Assembly (NCBI RefSeq): GCF_025950085.1
Contig: NZ_JAPDDS010000006.1
Span: 305,749 to 369,748 of the forward strand
DNA length: 64,000 bases
Direction of reading: 5' to 3'
From: Luteolibacter flavescens
Lineage (GTDB): Bacteria; Verrucomicrobiota; Verrucomicrobiia; Verrucomicrobiales; Akkermansiaceae
Shown here: piece after piece, positions 6,993 through 13,900 of the stretch
Layout of the letters: the number at the start of each line of letters is the position of its first letter
Position numbering within the stretch: position 1 is the first letter of the stretch
The notes under the pieces: generated by a model
The model's input: the letters and a program-made list of their open reading frames with translations, nothing else
Told to the model about the DNA's origin: nothing
The model's database searches: none
Made by a program: the position numbers and the translations under genes

Positions 6993-7118
6993 TGCCGACA
7001 AGGGTATGGTAGAAACGTAGCGCCGACGAGCTACCGCTGCTCCACTCCGCCCGGGGGCGGAGGCGGGATTCGAACCCGCGACCTCCGGAATGGCATGTAG
7101 TTTCTTCCGCATTCGGCA
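6993..7118 (-). ncRNA. Y RNA with near-perfect permuted tRNA module, copy D
   Basis: Basal stem TGCCGA/TCGGCA; 5' strand GCCGAATG; upper stem AGAAAC/GTTTCT; 3' strand ACCCTTGTCGG. The module is the best in the array: variable-loop-like AGGTC, T-arm GCGGG TTCGAAT CCCGC (7063-7079), a 7-bp acceptor stem CTCCGCC/GGCGGAG closed by CCCG (7045-7062), TG, and D-arm GAGC AGCGGTA GCTC (7028-7042). Order is 3' half then 5' half of a tRNA, with the acceptor ends fused and the Ro-binding stem in the anticodon-arm position. D-loop GG and T-loop TTC allow the elbow contacts. No anticodon or free CCA end exists, so it cannot be a translating tRNA. Confidence 0.9.
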
Positions 7119-7130
7119 GGGAAGTGAGGG

Positions 7131-7212
7131 CTGGCGCGGCGGCGAGAAGTGGGGAAGACGATGTGGCCATACGTAGTGGAGTTGTAGTCTTCTCCGGGCA
7201 TCCGCCGCGCAG
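7131..7212 (-). ncRNA. Y RNA without tRNA module, copy C
   Basis: Basal stem CTGCGCGGCG/CGCCGCGCCAG with one bulged C; internal loop GATGCCCGGA opposite CCCACTTCT; upper stem GAAGAC/GTCTTC; apical loop TACAACTCCACTACGTATGG followed by CCACATC. It is nearly identical to copy B, pointing to a recent tandem duplication of a Y RNA plus hairpin unit. Confidence 0.8.
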
Positions 7213-7226
7213 GCAGATTCTGTGGA

Positions 7227-7250
7227 GGCTTTCGGCAAGATGCCGAAGCC
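7227..7250. repeat. REP-like hairpin between Y RNA copies B and C
   Basis: Transcript sense GGCTTCGGCA TCT TGCCGAAAGCC, a stem of ten pairs with one bulged A. Identical to the element at 7367-7390. Confidence 0.8.
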
Positions 7251-7270
7251 ACTGTTAGAGTTAGAGGCGA

Positions 7271-7352
7271 CCGGCGTGGCGGCGAGGAGTGGGGAAGACG
7301 ATGTTGCCATACGTAGTGGGGTTGTAGTCTTCTCCGGGCATCCGCCGCGCAG
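7271..7352 (-). ncRNA. Y RNA without tRNA module, copy B
   Basis: Basal stem CTGCGCGGCG/CGCCACGCCGG with two mismatches; upper stem GAAGAC/GTCTTC; apical loop TACAACCCCACTACGTATGG then CAACATC. Compared with copy C, most differences fall in the loop and the outer 3' stem strand. The loop is too short for a T-arm or D-arm. Confidence 0.78.
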
Positions 7353-7366
7353 GCAGATTCTGTTAG

Positions 7367-7390
7367 GGCTTTCGGCAAGATGCCGAAGCC
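7367..7390. repeat. REP-like hairpin between Y RNA copies A and B
   Basis: Same sequence as the element at 7227-7250. Together with the following CAGAATCTGCC it forms the spacer of each short Y RNA unit. Confidence 0.8.
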
Positions 7391-7404
7391 ACGATTAAAG
7401 ACGA

Positions 7405-7487
7405 CCGGCGCGGCGGCGAGGAGTGGTGAAGACGTTGGTGCCATGAGCATATGGAGTTGTAGTCTTCTCCGGCATCCGCCGCGCCGG
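7405..7487 (-). ncRNA. Y RNA without tRNA module, copy A, first after rsr
   Basis: It begins 12 bases after the rsr stop codon. A perfect 11-bp basal stem CCGGCGCGGCG/CGCCGCGCCGG, internal loop GATGCCGGA opposite ACCACTCCT, and upper stem GAAGAC/GTCTTC enclose a 28-base loop with a small CCAT/ATGG hairpin. The compensatory differences from copies B and C in the basal stem support a conserved structure. Confidence 0.82.
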
Positions 7488-7499
7488 CAGATCATTCGG

Positions 7500-9074
7500 T
7501 CATGCGAGTTTCATGCGTTCGGTCAGAGGTTGGCGTTCGATCTCGCGGACCCAGTGGTCTGTCCCGTCGGCTCCCGCGGCGAATGCCGCGATGACTTCGA
7601 AGACGGAGTCGCTGAAGCCGCCGATATTGAGGATGTCTTCCCGGTCAGGGACCTGTGCCGTGGTGTTCGGCACCAGGTCGATGCAGACAAGACGGGCATT
7701 CGGATTACGAGCCTTGAGCTTTTGCCACTCGACGATCATCGCGGTTCCGCGATGGATCGGGGCATCGACCCAGGACTCATTGTCGGAAATGAAGATCACC
7801 AGGTCGGCGTCCGCCTTTTCCGCGTTCAGCCTTGCCAGCGGTGCGGAGCAGTTCGTTCCGCCTCCGCCGATGCCTGCGAGCCGGGTGGCATTCGTCATCA
7901 CGGAGTCGCGGGCATTGAGCTGGATGTCCACCACGTGGCACTCGAAGGGCAGCACCCGTGCTTCGCGGTTCTTCCGCACGAAGGCGGCAGCGACCAGCGC
8001 GGCGACGTCGATGCAGCGGACCACCGAGCTGGCACCCGGACGGTAGCCCGTCGCTGGACAACTCATGGAACCGGACACGTCCGGGCAGATCACGACCTTC
8101 CCGGCGATCTCCGGGACATTCGCGATGGCGGTTTCCATCGCATCCTGGAGGGCGTCGCGGAGGACCCCCGGCACGTCCTTGCCCGCATTCAGGAATGCGA
8201 CCAGGAGCTGGTAGGGGAAGACCCGGGCGCGCCGGACCTGCTCGGGATCCGCCAGCCGTGCGGCCAGCTTCTCCGCCATCCCGCTGAACTTGAATACACC
8301 ATGACGGGCAAAGGTATTCAGGTTCATGCGCGTGGTCTGCCACGAGGCGGCACCGGCGATGGCCGACCACTCCCGCTCCCCGAGATTGAGCGCGGTGAGC
8401 ATCTGGAAGGGCACGTCCGGCACCTCGCCCTCGCGGGAAAGCTTCCATGCCTCGTAGGCACGCAGCGTCCCGGGTAGGAGCGCGGGATCGTGGGGCTTGC
8501 CGATGAGCCATGCGTAGAAGGCCTCGCGGGTGGCATCCGCCGGGCGCGGGTGGACCATCTTCACGACATCCGCCAGCGAGGGATCGTTGCCGATCGTCGC
8601 GTTGACGAGTTGCCGTTCATTGGCCCGCTCGAGCCACTGGCGGACGAGCCGCTTCGGCGCGGAGCCCAGGGACTTCCGCCCGGTCACGCCGGAGCGCAGG
8701 ATCTGGACGAAGTTCCGGAGCATCTTCCCGTTGTCGATGACCTGCGGGAAGATCTCGGCGAGGCGGTCGAGATCGCGGGTGGCGAGCACCGCGCAGAGCA
8801 GTGCCGGCATGTCTTTCATGTGGCCCTTCCGCCGGGCGTAGAGCGCGGTCTGCGCGAGGAAATCGACATCCACCTGGCGGGCCAGTTCGAGCACGCGGTC
8901 GAGCTGCATTTCAGCCGAGGCATAGTAGGTACGGGTGAGGCATCCGGTGGCCGCTAGGCGGGCAAGCGTGGCCTTTGGCGACAATTCGTAGGCCGGGGCT
9001 CCCGCATCGTTGCGGACGGTGGCCGCAGGCAGGAGCGCGCCGCGGATCGTTTTGAAGAGGTTCTTATTCGCCAT
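7500..9074 (-). CDS. rsr: Ro60-family TROVE-domain RNA-binding protein Rsr
   Basis: 524 residues, the expected size for a bacterial Ro orthologue. Residues 30-310 form the helical TROVE ring domain (TRTYYASAEMQLDRVLELARQ near the start, then the SWQTTRMNLNTFARHGVF segment). The rest is a von Willebrand A domain with an intact metal site, DVSGSMS at 332-338, and a later GGGTNCSAPL threonine loop and FISDNESWVD. Ro proteins bind misfolded RNA ends in the ring and Y RNA on its outer face. They can tether exonucleases such as PNPase. It is the first gene of the repair operon, 28 bases after the predicted start of the sigma-54 transcript, and is followed directly by the Y RNA array. Confidence 0.96.
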   Translation of the reverse strand: MANKNLFKTIRGALLPAATVRNDAGAPAYELSPKATLARLAATGCLTRTYYASAEMQLDRVLELARQVDVDFLAQTALYARRKGHMKDMPALLCAVLATRDLDRLAEIFPQVIDNGKMLRNFVQILRSGVTGRKSLGSAPKRLVRQWLERANERQLVNATIGNDPSLADVVKMVHPRPADATREAFYAWLIGKPHDPALLPGTLRAYEAWKLSREGEVPDVPFQMLTALNLGEREWSAIAGAASWQTTRMNLNTFARHGVFKFSGMAEKLAARLADPEQVRRARVFPYQLLVAFLNAGKDVPGVLRDALQDAMETAIANVPEIAGKVVICPDVSGSMSCPATGYRPGASSVVRCIDVAALVAAAFVRKNREARVLPFECHVVDIQLNARDSVMTNATRLAGIGGGGTNCSAPLARLNAEKADADLVIFISDNESWVDAPIHRGTAMIVEWQKLKARNPNARLVCIDLVPNTTAQVPDREDILNIGGFSDSVFEVIAAFAAGADGTDHWVREIERQPLTERMKLA

Positions 9075-9112
9075 TTTGGTCGTCCGGTGGTTGCGCCGGA
9101 CGAATGAGTAAT

Positions 9113-9129
9113 GGCATGGCCCGTGCCAA
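9113..9129 (-). promoter_or_regulatory. Sigma-54 promoter of the rsr-Y RNA-rtcBA operon
   Basis: On the minus strand the sequence TTGGCACGGGCCATGCC has the -24 element TGGCACG and the -12 GC exactly ten bases after the GG, as in the sigma-54 consensus TGGCACGN4TTGC. Transcription would begin near 9102 and leave a leader of about 28 bases before the rsr start codon. RtcR, encoded divergently, is the expected activator. Confidence 0.85.
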
Positions 9130-9260
9130 GATCGCTCTTTTGGGTGTTAGATTGGCTTGTAACCTATTGATTGGTAATTGAATGAAAATTATTCTCTGAA
9201 TTTTAGAGCTTTTATGGTGAGACGATTGAGTTGTGATGAAATATCGAAAAAGATCGTGAT

Positions 9261-9276
9261 TTATCCAAATGGATAA
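9261..9276. promoter_or_regulatory. Palindrome upstream of rtcR, possible activator site
   Basis: TTATCCAAATGGATAA is a 7-bp inverted repeat with a two-base centre. It lies in the AT-rich 208-base region between the divergent rsr and rtcR genes, about 130-145 bases upstream of the sigma-54 promoter, a normal distance for an enhancer bound by a sigma-54 activator. A weaker dyad CTCT...AGAG lies at 9194-9208. The assignment rests on position only. Confidence 0.4.
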
Positions 9277-9282
9277 GCTGGA

Positions 9283-10884
9283 TTGGTGCCTGTGAAGCGC
9301 GTGATGATCGGTCTGCTGGGGACGAAGCTCGACATGGGCCTTGATCCCGGACGTTGGGACGGCTGGCGACCGAGCGTGTCGCTGTTCCAGCATGAGGATC
9401 TCCTCTTTGATCGCTGCGAGCTGCTGTCCGACGGGAAATTCGCAAAGCTCCACGAGCAGGTGGCGGAGGATGTTCGGCTGGTTTCTCCCGAGACGGAGGT
9501 CCGGCGGCACGTGGTGGACTTCGGCAGGGACCCGTGGGACCTCGCGTCGGTCTATGCGGGGCTGCACGATTGGGCGCGTGCCTACCCCTTCGACCCGGAG
9601 AGGGAGGAATACTGGGTCCACATCACCACCGGCACGCACATCATGCAGATCTCGCTCTTCCTGCTGGTGGAGGCGGGCTACCTGCCGGGGAAGCTGATCC
9701 AGACCTCGCCGAGACTCTCCGAGCGGAAGTCGAGTCCTGTCGGCCGCTATGCCGTCATCGACCTGGACTTGTCGAAGTACGATGCCCTTAGTACCCGCTT
9801 CGCCCGGGACGCGGTCGAGACCACGGACTTCCTGAAGAGCGGCATCGCCACGCGGAATGCCAGCTTCAACCGCCTGATCGACCGCATCGAGCAGGTCGCG
9901 CTGCGCTCGCACGCGCCGATCCTGCTGTGCGGGCCCACGGGTGCGGGCAAGTCCCACCTCGCGCGCCGCATCTTCGACCTGCGCAAGCAGCGTGGCGGCC
10001 TGCGCGGCGGCTTCGTGGAGATGAATTGCGCCACGCTCCGCGGGGATACCGCGGCCTCCGCGCTCTTCGGCCACGTGCGCGGCTCCTTCACCGGCGCGCA
10101 GAAGGACAGGCCCGGCCTGCTCCGCGAGGCGGATGGCGGCCTGCTCTTCCTCGATGAAATCGGCGAGCTGGGCGAGGACGAGCAGGCGATGCTGCTGCGC
10201 GCACTGGAGGACAAGACCTTCCTCCCCGTCGGCTCGGACAAGCCGGTGAGCAGCGATTTCCAGCTCATCGCGGGGACGAACCGTGACCTGCGGGAAAGCG
10301 TGGCGAGCGGCCGCTTCCGCGAGGACCTGCTGGCACGCATCCACCTGTGGACCTTCGAGCTGCCCGCGCTGCGGCAGCGGCGCGAGGACATCGCGCCTAA
10401 TCTCGACTTCGAGCTGGATCGCCATGCCCGGGCGAATGGCAAGCAGGTGAGCTTCAACAAGGAGGCGCGGCAGGCCTTCTTGAAATTCGCCGAGGCACCG
10501 GACACGGCGTGGTCCGGGAACTTCCGCGACCTGAATGCCGCCATCACCCGCATGGCGACCCTCGCCCCGCGGGGGCGCATCCGCGTGGAGGAGGTGGAGG
10601 AGGAGATCGAGCGCCTGCGCGAAAGCTGGAGACGGCCGGGAAGTACGACGGATGTCGTAGGTGAGATCCCGCTCGACGGTCTGCTGGAGGAAGACATCGA
10701 CCCTTTCGACCGCGTGCAGCTCGCCCACGTCGTCTCGGTCTGCCGGAGGTCCCGCACCATGTCGGAGGCGGGCCGCGAGCTTTTCTCCGTCTCCCGGCAG
10801 AAGCGCACGGTCACGAACGACGCGGACCGCCTGAAGAAATACCTCGCGAAATTCGGCCTCGATTTCGAGCGCTGCCGGAAGTGA
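9283..10884 (+). CDS. rtcR: Sigma-54-dependent RNA-repair regulator RtcR (CARF-AAA+-HTH)
   Basis: 533 residues from a GTG start. Residues 1-180 match the RtcR sensor (VMIGLLGTKLD, then SPETEVRRHVVDFGRDPWD, HITTGTHIMQISLFLLVEAGYLPGKLIQTSP), a CARF-type domain thought to sense RNA ends such as cyclic-phosphate RNA. The AAA+ domain has Walker A GPTGAGKS (217-224), the sigma-54 contact loop as GSFTGA rather than GAFTGA (267-272), and Walker B LLFLDEIGE (287-295). The C-terminus carries a helix-turn-helix-like segment (MSEAGRELFSVSRQKRTVTNDADRLKKYL). It is divergent from the operon it should control. Confidence 0.95.
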   Translation: MVPVKRVMIGLLGTKLDMGLDPGRWDGWRPSVSLFQHEDLLFDRCELLSDGKFAKLHEQVAEDVRLVSPETEVRRHVVDFGRDPWDLASVYAGLHDWARAYPFDPEREEYWVHITTGTHIMQISLFLLVEAGYLPGKLIQTSPRLSERKSSPVGRYAVIDLDLSKYDALSTRFARDAVETTDFLKSGIATRNASFNRLIDRIEQVALRSHAPILLCGPTGAGKSHLARRIFDLRKQRGGLRGGFVEMNCATLRGDTAASALFGHVRGSFTGAQKDRPGLLREADGGLLFLDEIGELGEDEQAMLLRALEDKTFLPVGSDKPVSSDFQLIAGTNRDLRESVASGRFREDLLARIHLWTFELPALRQRREDIAPNLDFELDRHARANGKQVSFNKEARQAFLKFAEAPDTAWSGNFRDLNAAITRMATLAPRGRIRVEEVEEEIERLRESWRRPGSTTDVVGEIPLDGLLEEDIDPFDRVQLAHVVSVCRRSRTMSEAGRELFSVSRQKRTVTNDADRLKKYLAKFGLDFERCRK

Positions 10885-10886
10885 TC

Positions 10887-10983
10887 GAAAGTGGCTCCGG
10901 CATCCTGCCGGAAGCATTCTCCATCCATGGCCGCCATCCTGTCTCAGGGTGAAGGCTTCCAGCAAGACGCCGGAGCCACTTTG
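10887..10983. repeat. Composite REP-like inverted pair downstream of rtcR
   Basis: AAAGTGGCTCCGGCATCCTG at the left faces its inverted counterpart GACGCCGGAGCCACTTTG at the right. It fills the gap between convergent rtcR and the large HEAT/CcdA gene and could act as a bidirectional transcript end. No T-run follows, so it is not a classical terminator. Confidence 0.7.
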
Positions 10984-10995
10984 CCGGCGCCACTT

Positions 10996-13900
10996 TCACG
11001 CGTGCAGCATCTTCTGCCCGAAGATGATCACCCACGCCAGCGCGACGAAGACCAGGCCCAGCGCGATCTTCACGGCGAAGGTGTGCTTCGTCTGGAAGGC
11101 GATCAGCGCATTGCTCGTCATGCCGGTGAAGGCCAGGCCGAAGATCACGATCAGCGGCACGATGAAAGCGAGGTTGTAGGCGAGCAGCCACGCGACCGCG
11201 TCCATGCGGCCCTGCTGGATGTGGTAGATGATGGGCGCGTAGACCTGGCCCGTGCACGCAAGCTCCAGGAAGGAAATTGCGAGGCCCGCGAGGAATGCCC
11301 CGATGACGAAGCGACGCGCGCGTGCGCCGGTGCGGATCACCCCGCGGATGCGGTCCTTCAGGAAGCCGGGGAGCTGCAGCGACATCTCGTCGATCTTTCC
11401 GGCACGGGCCTTCATGGCATCGCGGAAGGACAGCAGCGCGGCCACCAGGGCGAGCCCGCCGAAGATCCAGTCGAGCCACGGCTTGATTCCCGCGATGTGT
11501 TCCGTCACCTGCGCCAGCACCTTGTGAAGCACCAGACCCGCGAGGAAGTAGGCAAGGAAGACGGCGGTGATGAAGGCAGCGCCGACCATCAGCATCTCGC
11601 GGGGCGTGCGCCGTGCGATCTGGAGGTAGGAGAGGAAGAAGATGATGGTGGCAAACGCGCACGGATTGATGCCGTCGATGAGGCCCGCGAGCAGGACGAC
11701 GGGCAGGGTGAGCGCTTGGAATTTCTCCTGCACCACCTCCTGCGCGGCGGCCATCTCGGGCTTCGCGATGATGCTCCACGCATCGTCCTGTGCCTTCGAC
11801 ATCGTGGTGCTGAGCAGTCCGCCGAGCGCCTGCGGCAGGATGTCCTCGCGGATCAGGAAACCCGTCTGGCTGAAGATCGCCGGGGCGATGGTGTGCTTGT
11901 TCGACGGCACCTGGAAGCGCGAGCAAAGCGCCTGGTTCAGCAAGGTGCCGTCGGTCTCATTGATGTTGTGCCGCTCCACCTGGAGCAGCGGGAAGTCCGC
12001 CTTCACGGTTTCCAGCAACTGGCTGGCCTTGTCGCACTCCGCGCAGCCAGGCTTGTAGAAATAGATCACCTTCAGCGTTTCGCGGACGGGCTTTTCCTCC
12101 CCTGCGTCATCTTCCTCCTCGGTCTGCTGGGGTGCCGCCGCGGTCGCCTCTGCGCCTGCCACCAGCGCCGAGAAGCTGGCAAAGCCGCCGCCCTCGTCCT
12201 TCGGCGCGATCCTCGCGAGGATGTCCTGCATCTTGTCCGGCTGCACCTTCGTGGTATCGAGCGCGGCCACCACCGGCGCGAGTCCTGCACCGAGACGCGT
12301 GGAATTCTCCGCCATCCAATTCGCGACGCGGAAGGAGGCGGCCACCTCCTCCGGTTGCCTCGGGATCATCGCGGCAAATGCCGCCACGTCGATCGTCTGG
12401 CTCTGCGAGAGCAGGGCGAACATCGCCTCGAATCTCACGCATTCGTCGGGATCGGTCGCCGCCATCTTTTCCAGTGCCGCCTTGGACTCGGCGGTGAGCC
12501 GGCGCGACTGGCGCTCGTAGCTCCACGAGCTGTCATTCTTCGAGCGCGTGTCGTCAAAGCGGTGCATCCACGCGGCGCTCATGCGACCGCTCACCTCCGG
12601 CAGCACGGCGCGGACATGGGGCGACGGGTCCTCGGCGAGGAGGGCGAGATTCTGGCGAAAGGTGGCGGTGCCGTTGTTCCCCATCGCGTGCCATGCGGCG
12701 CGGCGGATCCATCGGTCCGGCGATCCCTTCGCGAGCGCGAGGACCGGCTCGGACGCCGAGGCGGGGAAGCTCTGGCGAAGGGAAATCAGCGCGAGCACGC
12801 CGAGGGGTGTCGGCGACTTCTCATCGCGGATCACGGAAAGCGCCCATGCCCGCAGCGTCGGCTGGAGCTTGCTCTGGCGCGATACGGACTCGAATTGATA
12901 ATCATAGACCTCGCTAGGCTGGAGCTTTGACTCCGGACTCGCGAGCTCTTCCAGCAACATGGAGAGGAAGGCCGGGGAGTCATCATTCGAAAGCGTGGAC
13001 CCGGCGGCTGCGCTGCGGATCTCCTCAATGGGGTCGCGGAGAAGCTGGCGGAGCAGGTCGAGTGCTTCCTTGCGCGTGGGCTCGTAGAGCTGTTCCGCGA
13101 TGGCGGCGCGCTGGGCGGTGGAGAGTTGCGGGAGCTGCCGGGAGAGGATGAGCAGGCCCCCGGGATCGCCTGCGCGAGCAAGACAGAGCGCCGCGCGGAA
13201 GGAGTGCTCGCTGCTGTCCGTGGCGATGACATTGAGCGCCTTGATAAGCTCGCCCTGCGCGCCCGGGATGACGTCCACCTTCGCAGCGGGTGCCTTCACC
13301 TGCTGGCCGGCGGCTTTGATGAAGGCGTCGTAAAGCGGGTCGAGCGTGGTCTTCTCGCCTCCGCGCGGGAGGACGCTCATGGCCTGCTGGAGCGCGGGGT
13401 CGATCTGCTTGTTGGTCGATGGCGGCAGGGCGAGCCGGTCGAGTGCGGCGGCGCGCTTCTCCGGGCTATCGGAGCGCAGTGCGGAGACCAGCACGCTGGC
13501 GACCTCGGTCGTCTTCACGCGGTCGGCGCTGGAGGAGAGGAAGCGGATGGCGGCGCAGGAGACATCCAGGTCCGGGTCATTCGCGAAGCGCATCACGATG
13601 TCGGAGAGGTCCGAGTCGGCCTCGGCCGCGCGGATCGCCGCGAGCCTCGCATCCGGCGGATAGGAGCCGAGCTTTTCCACCATCTCCGCATCGGGCGACC
13701 TGCTGAGGGCCGCATAGCCCTCCAGCACAGGGCCAACCATCCCGGCGTCGGCGAGAAACATTTCCTTCAGCTTCGCTGCAGCACCCTCCGCACCGAGCGC
13801 GGCGGATGCCTTGATCGCGCTGAAGCGGACGAAATCATCAGGGTCCGACAGCAGCTCGACGCAGCGCTCCTTTGCCTCTGCGACCTTTCGCCCCGCGACG

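Noticed and set aside
6179..7118. Several sequences resembling tRNA genes on the minus strand
   Set aside because: T-arm precedes D-arm, the acceptor strands are joined by a loop, and there is no anticodon arm. They fit Y RNA tRNA mimics, not translating tRNAs or split tRNA genes that would be circularised to functional tRNA.
6841..7490. Regularly repeated segments that could suggest a CRISPR array
   Set aside because: Repeats are structured RNAs with variable lengths and sequence-divergent stems, the unit size is 82-126 bases, and no cas genes are present.
7031..7495. 154-codon open frame on the minus strand through the short Y RNAs
   Set aside because: It exists because the units repeat in frame; composition is Arg-rich and low complexity, and the RNA structures explain the conservation.
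9064..10965. 633-codon open frame opposite rtcR
   Set aside because: A shadow frame caused by high GC; rtcR has full family motifs on the other strand.
10887..10983. Palindromes after rtcR as a rho-independent terminator
   Set aside because: No T-run follows either arm and the same element occurs in non-terminator positions.
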